Assembly: GCA_034401135.1 (NCBI GenBank)
Contig: JAWZSP010000002.1
Location: forward strand, 2,852,001 to 2,916,000
DNA length: 64,000 nt
DNA from: Volutella citrinella
Taxonomy: Eukaryota > Ascomycota > Sordariomycetes > Hypocreales > Nectriaceae
Reading direction: 5' to 3'
Shown here: piece after piece, positions 10,373 to 22,116 of the stretch
Position numbering within the stretch: position 1 is the stretch's first letter
Layout of the letters: each line of letters opens with the position of its first letter
Position numbers and translations under genes: made by a program
Notes under the pieces: generated by a model
Database searches by the model: none
The model's input: only the letters and a program-made list of their open reading frames with translations
Told to the model about the DNA's origin: nothing

Positions 10373-11824
10373 CTAGTCCTCCTCACCCTCGGCATCCCTG
10401 TCCTCGTCGGGTGACCTTGAGCGCCTTGCGGCAGGGCTGCTGGTGCGGTGGTGTTCCTCGTCGTCCTCTGGGTCCTGCTCCCAGCCCAGCGGGTGCTCAC
10501 GGTAGCGCTTCATTTCTTCCCGCAGCTCCTCAGGGGGGTCCTCGACAGTGACATCGAGCTGTTCCACGATCTGCTCCACCTCGTCATCCGGAAGTCCAAT
10601 GGTGCGGGCAATGTTCTTTGTGCGCTGGGGTCGGATGGTGGATTTCTGCATGACGGGGTAGTAGTAGACGGCCTTTTGGTTCGGGTAGAAGGTGTCCTCG
10701 TTGTACGCCAGAATGATCTCCTCATCGTACTTGGAGGGGTGATCATGCTCGATCTCTTGGGCTGTCTCATAGGCACGGAGGCGGTTGAACTGGAAGCAGC
10801 CGCCCGACTCGGTGTTGTGTGTGTAGAGGTCCTCGTCATCGTGGTCCTCGTTTTCGACATCGAACTTGCGGCGGAAGCGCTCGCTCGTCCCGCCGGTTTG
10901 ACCGAGATAGAAGTCGTAGTTCATGAGGTTCTGGGGTCTGGGGTTGTTGAGAGGATCCTGCTCGTGGGCTTCGAGAGCGGCTTCGTAAGCCTCCTCCTCC
11001 TCTTGCGAGCGATCTATGGGCCTGAACAGGCCGCTGAGGAGACGCTTGTCGTACTCGGAAGAGCTGGGCACAGGGTTGGTGAGGAATTTGATGGTGACAT
11101 AGGTTCCGGAGTCGGGGAAAGCGTCGAGGTCGGGGATGAGAGGCGAGGCGTCGACGATGGTGAGGTTGCGCTTTGACGGGTGTTTGACGCGCTTCGGGTC
11201 CTTGAGCTCCATCTCGGCGATGTCGAAGCCCTTGTCGATCTTGCGCTTGATTGCATGTGGAGAATCGGCAGATGGCTCGTTGTTTGTACGGCGGCCCTTG
11301 GCCTTGGCTAGCAGAGCCCGTGGCATGGGCCCATCATGGCGCTTCGTCATGGTGGAGGAGATGTATTCGGTTCGGCGGAGGAAGGACACGCTTGCTTCGG
11401 CCACCTTGTGCTTTCCCAGGGCAGCGATCGGCCGGAGGAGAGGCCGATCGTGGGGATGAAGGGTGGGAGGGTGAGCAGGCGCCTGGATTGCTGCATCGAG
11501 AGTCAGTCGAGGCTGGTCGTCGCCAAGTGTCGCCCAATGCTGCTGCTACTCACATCGTTCGTCGCCATCAAAGACACCTGGCATACCGACCAGGTCAAGC
11601 GGCATGCCCAGCTCGGCATCGGCCTCGATATTGAGCGGCTGCTCTCGTGCCAGCCGCGAAGCGAAGCCGGGCGTCGTGTACTGGCCGCTCGCGAGGCCTG
11701 TGTTGGGGATGTCGAGAAGCTTGGGCGGGTGCGGCGGCGGAGGCAGCGCATTGGAATAGCGGATACGGGCAATGAAGTCCTGATGGATCATGCGCTCGCC
11801 GGAGCGCGGAGCCGACGACGACAT
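10373..11824 (-). CDS. PAF1: RNA polymerase II-associated factor 1 (Paf1)
   Basis: Core subunit of the nuclear Paf1 complex, which travels with RNA polymerase II and promotes H2B ubiquitination, H3K4/K36 methylation and elongation. Two exons (11554-11824, 10373-11490) encode 462 residues. The N-terminus has the family signature HQDFIARIRYSNALPPPP..PKLL, then FLRRTEYIS and a central KRHPSKRNLT-like basic stretch. The region DFYLGQTGGTSERFRRKFD and YYPVMQKSTIRPQRT..IA also match fungal Paf1. The C-terminus is an acidic Ser/Arg-rich tail (SPDEDRDAEGEED), typical of the family. The ATG at 11824 opens the conserved N-terminus. Confidence 0.92.
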
Positions 11825-12372
11825 GTTGGCGTTGCTTGCGGCCCTCAGGAATTAATTGGTGGTGGTGGTGGCCGGGTCGGGTGTTGGAGTTGGCGAAAGC
11901 TGGGTTGAGAGACGAGCCAGGATCTCGAGCTGTTGGTGGTCAAGATTTGCGGCGGCTAGCATCTCCCTGGCGCGCGCAGTGACCAGCCAGCCACGTTAGA
12001 GTCCGCGTCTGGAGCAGACAATAGACCCCCCCACGCGACAATCGGTTGAACACAGAAATGATTTCAATCAAATTTATTCATTACGTAGTTCATTGGAAGA
12101 ATTGAGTCTATACCCACCCTCATTTGCTACCGTCCCGAGCCAAGCACATGATCCGGTCTATACTGTGCTGCCTAATCCATACAGTTCCGGTTCGCCCCCA
12201 TCATTTGCATTCCACGCCTTTGTGTTACATCGCATTACGGCGCGGCTCCTTTGAACGGCCGGCGATGTTGATGCTTTTATACAGAACACGTTCCAGCCTC
12301 GTCCTCTGGGGTGGACGGGCTGCCGTGTCAAGACCCCGGCGAACAGCCTCCGAGTTGCCACCATGGAAACTT
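11825..12372. other. intergenic between PAF1 and RER1
   Basis: This 548-bp stretch should contain the PAF1 promoter and the RER1 3' end, as both genes are on the minus strand. A short run of GTG repeats near 11860 was noted. No other gene was recognised. Confidence 0.5.
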
Positions 12373-13118
12373 CTAGTTGCTGTTCTTGGCATAGTTCTTC
12401 TTGCCAATGGTGAAGGGCACGTATCGGTACTTGATCATGTGCTGGATTTGCTTGCGCACTATTGACAGGTCAGAGTCGGGGACAAGATTGCAGGGTTGTC
12501 GGGCGCGCAACTCACTGGTCAGGATGAACAGGATGAACCAGTACATGACGAGGACGGGCCAGAAGACGGGCACGTTGAAGATCTCAAACCAGCTGCACAC
12601 GAAGGAGATGAAGATGGCGCGGGTAGCCCAGTACCAGAACTTGAACTCTGGGAGGCGGCGAATGAATGGTCGGAACTCCTCGTCCTGCTTGGTGGGGAGG
12701 GTGCCGACGGAGCCGTCCTCCATCTCGTTATCGATGGCCTCATTCGAAGGGTCGAACTTGGGCTGCAGGAAGGCTAGGAAGAGGTTGAGAAGGTAGATTC
12801 CGAGGGCATAAGCCACTGTGAGGCCCATGTTAGCATATCCCAAGTCGGTGGCGAAGGGGCTCCAGGGCCATACCAATATACCATCCTTGCGCGAACAGAA
12901 TGCGAAGGAAGAAGAGGAACAGGCAGACACCGGTGCCAATCCATCGGTAGAGGACAAAGGGTGTCGACTGATCGAGGAGAGCTTGGTATTGCTGCAAAGC
13001 GTTAATTTAGATGGCCACGGAGGCGTCGTGCAAGGTGTGCATTGCATACCCTCTGGATCTTGGACGTGTGGACGGAGACGGCCTCGAAAGGGGTCTGCTC
13101 GGGCTCCGGCGCATTCAT
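12373..13118 (-). CDS. RER1: Rer1, Golgi-to-ER retrieval receptor
   Basis: Rer1 returns escaped ER membrane proteins from the Golgi by recognising polar residues in their membrane helices and packing them into COPI vesicles. Four exons (13050-13118, 12874-12991, 12516-12815, 12373-12458) give 190 residues, the standard size. Membrane segments are paired: VLYRWIGTGVCLFLFFLRI and VAYALGIYLLNLFLAFL near the N-terminus, then FWYWATRAIFISFVCSWF and VFWPVLVMYWFILFILTM. The QPKFDPS motif and the C-terminal RKQIQHMIKYRYVPF are hallmark Rer1 sequences. The last intron (12459-12515, in-frame) must be removed to obtain LTMRKQIQHM; reading through it would insert a foreign segment. Confidence 0.95.
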
Positions 13119-14471
13119 CTTGGTGAACTCGAGGGTCGCGTGGATCGCTTTTGCTAGGAGTTGGTTGGATAGAAGCAGTGCGGCGGAGAAGAATTTGGCT
13201 GCGTCCTCGACAAAGTGCGATGCGTCGGGGAGAGAGGAAACGAGGGATGCGGGATCGAGGAGCTTGTCGCGAATCTGGCGGCGCTGGCGCTGGTGCTGGT
13301 GCGGGTGCTGGCACTCGCTCGCAGCGTGGGAATTTCGTCGATTAGCCACGTAACTGGGATAACTGGCAGAGAAATCTGCCGCAGTTGAGCCAGCCAGTGA
13401 CGGGGAGGGGATTGCAATGTGGGGCGTCGAGTGCAGAGGCTCAACCTGGCAAGCTGCAGATGCGGCAGGACCTTGGGACCCAGGCATCTTGAATTAGTGG
13501 TCGCCTCGCTGCGACTGGGTATCGGTTCTTGGTGGTCGCGTTGGTCTGCACCACAGTGCTGGGTTTTCCTCAGGCTAACAGGAAGGAGACGTGACAGCGG
13601 AAACTCTCCCAAACCAGGCCATGTCTTGCGGAGAAGACTGCTGGTAGATATAATTCTCTGGCCCTGGCCATACTCGTCATAGTTACTGGAAGCATTCCCT
13701 TGCCCAAGTCGTTCCTCGGCGTCCAACGCTAACGGCACAGTTGGGATTTAGAGTTATCGCTGCAAGCTGTCTACGTGTTTTGACTTCAGCAGAGACATCA
13801 AGTAAAATCCGGCGATGCTGTTTTGCAAAATATCTGGGAGCGGAACATTGTGAAACTCAGATGTGTCGGAGGGATGCATTGGGGAGAGCGAATACAAGTA
13901 GCAGAATGCTCCTCAGACACGGCTTCATGATTGCAAACGCCGTTTCTTGCGTATTCAACGAGTAGTCGGGAGTAAGAATTGGGTGCATAGCTGGCAATAT
14001 GCTTTCATGCATTCAAGCCACAGCGAGGTCTCCCTGAACCAGCCATCCTCAGGCTGCCTCGTGTTTGATCCTCGTCATGCTCATCGGTGGAGTCCACCGG
14101 CAGGCCAAGAGAATCCATCTATGCCTTGACACAGCATGGTCATATCACCTCACAAATGCATGGCTGAGATTATAGGCCAAGTAGGAACCGAGCCAGGTCG
14201 AGGGTATTCCGAAAAAGGATAATCTTCATCGTTCAACCTATTGTTTCGGTTGCGTCTCAAACTGCACGTGACTTGATGCCGACGGTTGAGCTTATCCTCG
14301 GTCCGTTTGCCGACACTATGCCGCCTTGTTGCGTCAGAGGGAGGGAGAGCTCGCTGTTGCTGGCCCGAGCTCCAGGCTTCAGACAATCACCACCAGCTCT
14401 TTACTCCCATTCACTCCAATTGCTATCGCATTGTGCCCTCCCTCTTACTCTATCCCCTCTTAAATTTCAAG
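13119..14471. other. intergenic, divergent promoters
   Basis: About 1.35 kb between RER1 (minus) and the enoyl-CoA hydratase gene (plus). The RER1-proximal part has an imperfect GCTGGTGCTGGC-type triplet-like repeat near 13278-13312. Antisense frames in this stretch are low-complexity and are not accepted as genes. Confidence 0.5.
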
Positions 14472-15397
14472 ATGAATGCACTTCGATGCTTGAGGCCCGT
14501 CGCCGGGCGCGTGCCCTTCCAGCCAAGCACCCTTCCCCGTCTAACAAGGGCTTATAGCTCCAAGACGTATGAGTTCATCCAGGTGTCGCAGCCCAAGCCT
14601 GGCGTTGGCCAAGGTGAGCGATGCAGAATCATCAATTGACCAGGCGGACGCTTACAATTCGCCCAGTGACGTTGAGCCGCCCCAAGGCCCTCAATGCCCT
14701 GTGCACCCCTCTTATTAAGGAGCTCAACGAGGCTCTGGTTGACTTCAACAACTCGGATGATACTTCCGTCATCATCTTGACCGGCTCGCAGAAGGCATTC
14801 GCGGCCGGCGCCGATATCAAGGAGATGGCCCCGCTCACATTTGCCGAGGCGTACACCAAGTCCTTTATCGAGTCGTGGTCCGATCTGACCACGCAGGTCA
14901 AGAAGCCCATCATTGCCGCTGTGTCAGGCCATGCTCTCGGCGGCGGCTGCGAGCTTGCCATGATGTGTGACGTTATCTACTGCACCGAGACGGCCAACTT
15001 TGGACAGCCCGAGATCAAGCTGGGTGTCATCCCCGGCGCCGGCGGTAGCCAGCGTCTGACCCGGGCCATCGGCAAATCCAAGGCCATGCAACTCATTCTC
15101 ACCGGCAAGTCCTTCTCCGGCGCCGAGGCTGAGAAGTGGGGTGTTGCAGCCCGTGTCTTCCCTACTTACGACGCACTGATGGATGAGACGCTGAAGACGG
15201 CTGAGACTATTGCCGGATACTCACGCGTTGCCATTCAGGCTTGCAAGGAGGTTGTCAACAAGAGCCAGGATCTCCCCCTCCGGGATGGTGTCGAGTTTGA
15301 GAGGCGTGTCTTCCACAGCGTGTTTGGTAGCCAGGACCAGAAGATTGGCATGAAGGCCTTTGCGGAGAAGAAGAAGGCTGAGTGGACTCACTCCTAG
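14472..15397 (+). CDS. mitochondrial enoyl-CoA hydratase (crotonase)
   Basis: Hydrates 2-trans-enoyl-CoA in mitochondrial fatty-acid or branched-chain amino-acid degradation. Two exons (14472-14613, 14667-15397) give 290 residues. The first 30 residues are basic, hydroxylated and free of acids (MNALRCLRPVAGRVPFQ), ending near RAYSS, which fits a mitochondrial targeting peptide. Crotonase features follow: LSRPKALNAL, the oxyanion-hole segment AFAAGADIKEM, GGGCELAMMCD with catalytic Glu143, and GQPEIKLGVIPGAGG with Glu163. Both acid residues are present, so hydratase rather than isomerase activity is expected. It closely resembles ECHS1-type enzymes. Confidence 0.94.
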
Positions 15398-16000
15398 AAG
15401 ATGGGAGGAACCCACGATGGGCTAAGTCAGTCGAGCGATAACAGGCTTAATTATGGCAATCTGGCTCTTGGCCTTAAGTGGTAATTAGCTGCAAGGAAAC
15501 ACTAAAGTAATGCACTAGTAATGCGCCACACATTGACAAAAACAAACTGATTCTATAACCACCTTCATAGGGGTATTTATTTCATGTGACAACATTGGTC
15601 GCCTGCCTTGCGACTGGTACCTGAAAGAAAGCTGCCTGGTGATGTAAGTATATGGTACTTAGGTACCTTACTGCCTCCCATATTGTAGCTCTGGCAACAT
15701 CGACTCGAATCCTGGACTTGCACAGCAGCTGCACAAGCGGCGCGGCCCAACATTTTGCCCCGGCCGCCCAGCCATGCAGACAGGAGGCTATTACTGCTGC
15801 CCGGCCCAGGCATGGTAGGTGGTCACCCACGCCCCGCCACCCACTAATAGACCACCACCGCCCGCCGCCCAGATGACCTAGTCTTGGCCAAACGACATTA
15901 CTTACCACCTTGCCGCCGCTTCCCCACGCGAGATACCTTCTTCTCGCCTGCTGACCTCCTCACCCAGAGCATGAGTCGTTTCCGACCGCACGTATCGTGA
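15398..16000. other. intergenic region
   Basis: The 603 bp contain the 3' end of the hydratase gene and the promoter of the RING-finger gene. A GGTACTTAGGTACC inverted motif lies at about 15654-15667; similar GGTACC-rich motifs are common in such genomes. No gene was recognised. Confidence 0.45.
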
Positions 16001-18818
16001 ATGGAGCCTCCGAAGGCTGGCCTAGACTTGGAGAAGGAGCTGACGTGCTCTGTATGATGCTCTGGCACGCCTCTAGCCGCCGGAACCATTGCTGACCATT
16101 GTGGCCCAGATCTGCACGGAGCTCCTCTACCACCCCCTCACCCTTCTCGACTGCCTACACACATTCTGCGGTGCCTGCTTGAAAGAATGGTTTACTTTCC
16201 AAGCTGCGACGGCTGAGCGATCCCCAAACCCGCCCGCGGCTGGCAGCAACATCCACACGTGCCCGTCATGTCGAGCTTCAGTTCGCGACACCCGGCCCAA
16301 CGCCACTTTCGTGACGCTCTTGGAGATGTTTGTCGCCTCAAACCCGGACAGAGATCGCACTCCTGCGGAGAAGGAAGAAATGGATGCCAAGTACAAACCT
16401 GGTGACCAGGTCATTGTCCGACGCCAGGCACGAACCGCTGAGGAGCGACGAAACGATGATGCAGACCGTAGGCTGCTGGACCACGTCAGAGACATGAGCC
16501 TGCAGGAGGTCGGGGTATCGTCGTCAGTACCACCGCGAACTCGGCGAAGGCGAGACAGCCGATCCGGTGATGAGAGGCCTTCCGACAGGCAAAGAAGCAC
16601 GGATGGCCGGCCACGAAGGACTGGGCACCGGTCCCATGATGACGGCTCCCGACACGGCACCGAATCCGGGCACTCCGAGAGCGATCGGAGGCACCGACGC
16701 AGCGAATCGAGGCAGCGCCAGATTGAACATCAGTCGTCCATCCGGTCCCTGATCAGCTCACAGGATATGAGCGAACGAGACATTGAAAGGGAGATCGAGG
16801 ACTTTGCCCGCCAGATCCAAGAGGAAGGGCTTCTGGATGGCCTTGATCTAGATAATATCGACTTGAGTCGTGATGATGAACTCAGCCGCCGGATAACAGA
16901 GGCATATCGCAGACGACAGCGAGACCGAGCACGACTTGAAGCGACAGGGCGGAGGGCAGGCGGCCAGGGCGGCTCATCCCGACAATCCGAGACACTAGGA
17001 ACAGACTCGAGGCGGCTTGCGCCGGACGGGAGCAGCCGTCCTAGCAGCCGTACCCGTCCACATTCCAGATCCGCCAGCGCTACCAGCCAAACTGAAGAGC
17101 GGTCACGGCCACCTCCATCGAGCTCAGCGGCCTCTTTTGATGCTCAAGACCAGGGTCGTCGGAGGCGACGGGCTTCCAGCGGCGCGCGAAGCGCTACGAC
17201 GCCGGTATTCCGTTCAGACTCGGGCCCGGTTACTCACTCGTCCACCGACTTGACCCTACGTAGCCAAACGTCAGATCCAACGGCACCGAGGTCAAGCTTC
17301 GGTGAAGTGCGAACGCATAGCCCGCCGACACAGTCTCCGACCGCCCATGAACCGGCTGTACCGAGCGGCCTCTCTTTTGCGGATCGGGCGCCTCAAGGCA
17401 ACCCTCAGGGAGGGCCGTCAAGTGCTCCCGCCACGAGTCACCCGGACGCATCTCGCGTACCAGCAGCCCGTTCCAACCGGCCAGGGGAATTGGCCCTGGT
17501 TCATTCGGCCGTCAGCAGTCCAATAAGCAGCCCGACGGGTGCTACTGCACAACGAACAAGGGCTCAGCTTTACCCAGAACCCTCCATCAGTTGCGCAAGA
17601 TGCCAAAAGCCCCACATCGAGTATGAGCTTCATTACTCCTGTTCAATCTGTAATCACGGGCAATGGAACATGTGTCTCGACTGCTACCGTGCTGCCAAGG
17701 GGTGCTTGTCGTGGTATGGCTTTGGGTACACTGCATGGGCCAAATGGGAGAAGAAGCGCCAACAAGGAGATGGCACGCTCCCAAGGCCACATATCCTCAC
17801 ACCGCGCCGCTACTTGCGACCACGGTCAACACCAGGCGGAGCAGATGGTCGAAAGACACTGACAGTTGAGGATCCACATGGCCGGCTGGAGACTGGAACC
17901 TTTTGCGCGAGATGCTTTGCATGTACAAACGAGTGTTATTGGCGGTGCGACGCGTGTAATGACGGGGAGTGGGGGTTCTGCAACGACTGTGTGAACCAAG
18001 GCAGGTCTTGCACCCACACTCTCATCCCACTGGCGTATGAAGGGAATCAGTCCGCTTCGGGGCGACCCGTCAGCCCACGGTCTCCGGGTCGACCCCCAGC
18101 GGCCACTGTGCTCACAGGCCCCAATGCTGGGAACATCGGGCCATTCAAGGCCCTTACATTCTCGACAAAGTGCGACATATGCCACGACGCCATCCCTGCG
18201 GTCCAGGCCCGATACCATTGCTACAGTTGCACCAGCTCTCTGGTGTCCAATGCAGCACCTGGGGACTACGATATATGTGCTTCTTGTTACGGGAAGCTGG
18301 TGGAAAGCCGACAAATCAGCCCCGAGAACGGCCACGCGGGATGGCGAAGGTGCCCCAAGGGCCACAGGATGGTGGTTGTCGGGTTCACAGACGGCAAGGT
18401 GGGAAGATGGAGGTACGTTGCTCGAGATCTTGTGGGCGGCCGAGGTCTGCGCTCCGAAGCTCCAGGCAACCCCGAGTATCAGAGCCAGGGCATGCAGACA
18501 TGGACGTGGCAACAGGGCGAGCAAATGGTTGGGCGACTCGTCACCAAAGATGTCTCGCAATCCGCGCCAACGGACGATGACCTTTCGTCTGTGACCTTCT
18601 CACACAACTTTCCCCCTGAGGGCGGGGTGGGCCTGAGGGGTAACGCAGGCTGGTGGTGGTATCCGCAACACGGGGCAGACGATGAGCTTCTCTTCCCGCG
18701 CGGAGCCGAGATCAAGGAAATTGAAGATGTCAATGGAGACTGGTTTCACGGCACATACATGGGGTCTCGAGGATTGTTTCCAGCCCCATACGTGCGGTTG
18801 GATCAAGGCCATCAATGA
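16001..18818 (+). CDS. RING, zinc-finger and SH3-like domain protein
   Basis: Probable E3 ubiquitin ligase of unknown substrate, 919 residues. Exon 1 (16001-16051) joins exon 2 (16110-18818). An in-frame TGA directly precedes the ATG at 16001. The joined N-terminus completes a C3HC4 RING: Cys16, Cys19, Cys32, His34, Cys37, Cys40, Cys68 and Cys71, with an unusually long 27-residue gap before the last pair, as in CHFR-like RINGs. Residues about 130-500 are low-complexity, rich in Arg, Ser and Pro, and probably disordered. Three ZZ-like cysteine clusters follow at about 510-560 (CARCQKPH), 614-660 (CARCFACTNECYWRC) and 703-770 (CDICHDAI). The C-terminus (about 843-914) looks like an SH3 fold: WWWYPQ, DDELLFPRG, DWFHGTYMGSRGLFPAPYV. 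The order RING, ZZ repeats, SH3 suggests a scaffold ligase, but its function is not known to me. Confidence 0.85.
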
Positions 18819-19322
18819 GTTACGAGGACAAGCGACGAGACGATCGAGCTTGTCATGGGCGAACTGGAACTGTGATGTAGCGCACTACTCTAGTGACGTC
18901 AGGATATGAACAAGGAACTGAAACATGCCGTACCATGACATTGCTTGAAACATCCAGTCATGTAGGCAAATTAGGAGTGCTACGCACATTGGTCGGCAAT
19001 GATGCACTGGGACAAGTCGCAGCACGTCAGGCCAGAGGGAGCACCGCAGCACGAGCCTAGAGGTGACTGGTCGGCACCGAGAGACCGACGGCCGACAGCC
19101 CGGATTGCGCCATAGCTTGTCGCCGGATTGCGATTTCGGCCCCACCCAAGCTGAGTGCTGCTCGCTGCCTCATGGGTAATAACTTGGGGCCTTAATAATC
19201 CAGCAACCCACACGCTCCGACTTTCCAATCTTGCTTGACACCTGGGGACGTTCTCGACGCGCGAGAACCTGTCAATTGCGACTCCCTTTCCCCTGCGACT
19301 CTAGATCTGCTTCTTTGTTGTC
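18819..19322. other. intergenic region
   Basis: The 504 bp between the RING/SH3 gene and the cysteine synthase hold a 3' end and a promoter. The leader before 19323 is pyrimidine-rich (for example 19278-19320). No other feature was seen. Confidence 0.45.
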
Positions 19323-20550
19323 ATGTTCCGGCACACTGTTCGGCGCCTGGCCGTTACGGCTGCCAAGGCCGCTGAGCCAACCGCCCACACGCTCGCTGTC
19401 TCACAGGCGCAGGGCGTCTCCAAGGGACTCACTGGAGGTATGTGAACCCGCTTGTGCGGCTTGGGGTTCTCTCGAGGGGCATATCGCGGCCCAATGTCTT
19501 AGGGGTGCTTGGCATTGTACACTCTTGCTGACCTGGTTGTGTGATGCTCTAGCAATTGGCAACACACCCCTCATCCGCCTGAACCGCCTCTCGGAGGAGA
19601 CAGGCTGCGAGATCCTGGGCAAGGCCGAGTTCATGAACCCCGGCGGCTCCGTCAAGGACCGCGCAGCGCTGTACGTGGTCAAGGACGCCGAGGAGCGCGG
19701 CCTCCTACGCCCCGGCGGCACCGTCGTCGAAGGAACTGCCGGCAACACGGGCATTGGCCTGGCCCATGTCTGCCGCTCGCGGGGCTACAAGCTCGTCATC
19801 TACATGCCCAACACCCAGTCGCAGGGCAAGATTGACCTGCTTCGCCTCCTGGGCGCCGAGGTCTACCCCGTGCCCGCCGTCGCCTTCGACAACCCGGAGA
19901 ACTACAACCACCAGGCCCGCCGCCACGCCGAGCGCCTCGACAACGCCGTGTGGACGAACCAGTTCGACAACACGGCCAACCGCCGCGCCCACATCGAGAC
20001 GACGGGGCCCGAGATCTGGACCCAGACCAACGGCAAGGTCGACGCCTTCACCTGCGCGACTGGCACGGCCGGCACCCTCGCCGGCATCACCCGCTACCTC
20101 AAGGACGTTTCCGGCGGCCGCGTCAAGAGCTTCCTCGCCGACCCGCCTGGCAGCGTGCTGCACTCGTACGTCAGCTCGGGCGGCAAGCTGATTGAGCGCA
20201 CGGGGTCCAGCATCACCGAAGGCATTGGCCAGGGCCGCATCACCGACAACCTGGCCCCCGATGTCGACATGCTCGACGGCTCGCTGACCATTGCCGACGA
20301 GAAGAGCATCGAGATGGTCTACCGCTGCCTCGACGAGGAGGGCCTCTACCTGGGCGCCAGCTCATCCCTCAACGTCGTCGCCGCCAAGGAGGTTGCCGAG
20401 AAGCTGGGCAAGGGCAACACCGTTGTTACGATACTGTGCGATGGCGCCTACCGATACGCCGATAGGCTGTTCTCACGAAAGTGGCTGACGGAAAAGAAGC
20501 TGCTCGGTGCTATCCCCAAGCACCTGGAGAAGTACATTGTTCTACCGTAG
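19323..20550 (+). CDS. cysteine synthase-like PLP enzyme, mitochondrial type
   Basis: Fold-type II pyridoxal-phosphate enzyme of the cysteine synthase family (O-acetylserine sulfhydrylase), near the fungal cysteine synthase 2 / yeast Mcy1 group. Two exons (19323-19437, 19553-20550) give 370 residues. The N-terminus ([17 protein letters not shown]) looks like a mitochondrial or outer-membrane targeting signal. [13 protein letters not shown] opens the fold; Lys73 in GGSVKDRAA is the expected Schiff-base lysine; [12 protein letters not shown] binds substrate; and [11 protein letters not shown] holds the PLP phosphate. The lineage-specific [14 protein letters not shown] and [12 protein letters not shown] are as in cysteine synthase 2. 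Third codon positions are strongly C-biased. It ends only 86 bp from the stop of the convergent gene. Confidence 0.93.
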
Positions 20551-20636
20551 ATTGGGGGGTATGTTGTACATATATAAAAAAAAAAACAGGATGAAACTGA
20601 TGTACACTTTTTATGATGTTACAAGCCAGCGCTGCT
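20551..20636. terminator. shared 3' region of two convergent genes
   Basis: Only 86 bp separate the stop codons of two convergent genes. It holds an 11-nt A run (20576-20586) preceded by TATATA, a plausible polyadenylation-efficiency element for the plus-strand gene. The transcripts very likely overlap. Confidence 0.4.
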
Positions 20637-21874
20637 TCATGCCTTCGCGTTGGGCCAGTTGGGAACCCGGCCCGTGATCTTCTCGTACGCCTCCACCCAC
20701 TGCTTGCCAATCTTGCCCTTGGTGACGAAAGCCTGCAGATGCTGGTCCAGCTCCTTCTCAAAGGGCTCCAGGTCCTTGGCCGCGTCGCCAAGCAGGCCCC
20801 GTGCCAGCTCCATGCCCTTGATGTTCTGTGCAATCACGGCGATGTAATCAGTTGCGCCGAGAGCGGGGTCGTATTTCTCGTGGATGTTCTTGCGGATGTG
20901 GGGGTTCAATTCGGCAAAGGCAGCGTTCGCAGTGCGGTCCTCGGCCCCGAGATGGGCCCAGCCAGCCTTGATGAGCTCGACGCTCTCCTTGACCGCCTCC
21001 AGTTCCGCCTCACAGGGCTCGCCGAGGGCCTGCTTGGCCTGGACGGCAGCAACCTGGGCATATAGGATGATTCCACGGATAGGGGGGGAGTTGTGCAGCC
21101 TGTTTATCGGCTTGACACCTTCCTTTGCGTGCGGAGATCGCTGGAGAAGATCCATGACAAGCTCGGCCAAGGGTGCGGCTCCCTCGATTCTCTCGGGGTG
21201 GTCGGATTGGACCACCCTGTCGTTGATGCGAAGCAGAAGCTGGGCGACGAATTCTCTGCGGTTGAGGTATAGACCGGTCGCCTGGGATTGCTTGGCGCAT
21301 TCGACAATTGAAGTAGCTTGTCCTCCATAGCCAGCTCTGCGGATAGCCTTGGCAATGTGGTGCGGCTTCAGTCGGATGCCAGCCTTCTTGTATCCAGCGA
21401 GGAGGGTCGCCAAGTTATCCCAGTCCTCCTTGGTTTTCATAAGATTCAGCGCCTCCTCCATGGCATTCTTTGAGTCGGGAATGTCCTTGAATCGGTCGAT
21501 GCTGGAGAATTTGTGCACGAGGCCGTCGAGCTCGATCACAATGGGGTTCTGCTGGAGGTAATTTCGCATCTTGGGGTCGAAGATGATTTTGCGCTGCTTG
21601 GGAGGGAGGAAGGCAGGCAGGATAATTTTCTCCTGGATTCGGTTGAGCACCTCATTGAGCTGGGTATTTTCCGTTTCGGTGAAGACGGCCTTGAGCCCTG
21701 CAGGTTGATCTTGTGAGCGACTCATAAGGCGTGGGAGCGAACAACGGGCCATGACTTACCATGAGCAGGAGAGGAGCTGAATTGGCGAGCTCCATGCACT
21801 ATAGAACCCTCCGTCAGCGCAGCATGGAAGCTGGATAGCGGCCGGATGGCCGACGTAAGCGACCTTCTGACCAT
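20637..21874 (-). CDS. unrecognised protein, probably mitochondrial, helical
   Basis: I do not recognise this family. Two exons (21760-21874, 20637-21697) give 391 residues. The N-terminus (MVRRSLTSAIRPLSSFHAAL) is basic and hydroxylated with no acids, and ends near RQFSSSPAHG, a typical mitochondrial presequence. The mature part is almost entirely predicted helix, with patterns such as WDNLATLLAGYKKAGIRLK and HIAKAIRRAGYGG that resemble PPR/TPR-like helical hairpins. The C-terminus is WVEAYEKITGRVPNWPNAKA. It lies head to head with the mitochondrial ribosomal protein bL19m gene, 242 bp apart, so a role in mitochondrial gene expression or ribosome assembly is a reasonable guess but no more. 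Confidence 0.75.
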
Positions 21875-22116
21875 GGTGCTGAATATGTGACGGCGAGCGA
21901 GCGTTTTGCTTTCGCTTCCAGAAGTCCGTTGCCCAGAAAAAAGATACACGCGAGTACCTGGATACCAATGCGCGGTGTCGCACGACATTTGCCGGAGAAA
22001 CCATGCTGCCGGGCCAATCATGGTGGAGAATTGGGACCACCCAGGAACATCGAAGCTCCAGAAATTCTAGAGCCTGGGCCAGCCATGCTCAATTCTGGCA
22101 CGACAACTCGACGACA

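Noticed and set aside
15654..15667. GGTACTTAGGTACC inverted motif as a possible binding site
   Set aside because: Similar GGTACC-rich motifs recur in such genomes; no evidence of function.
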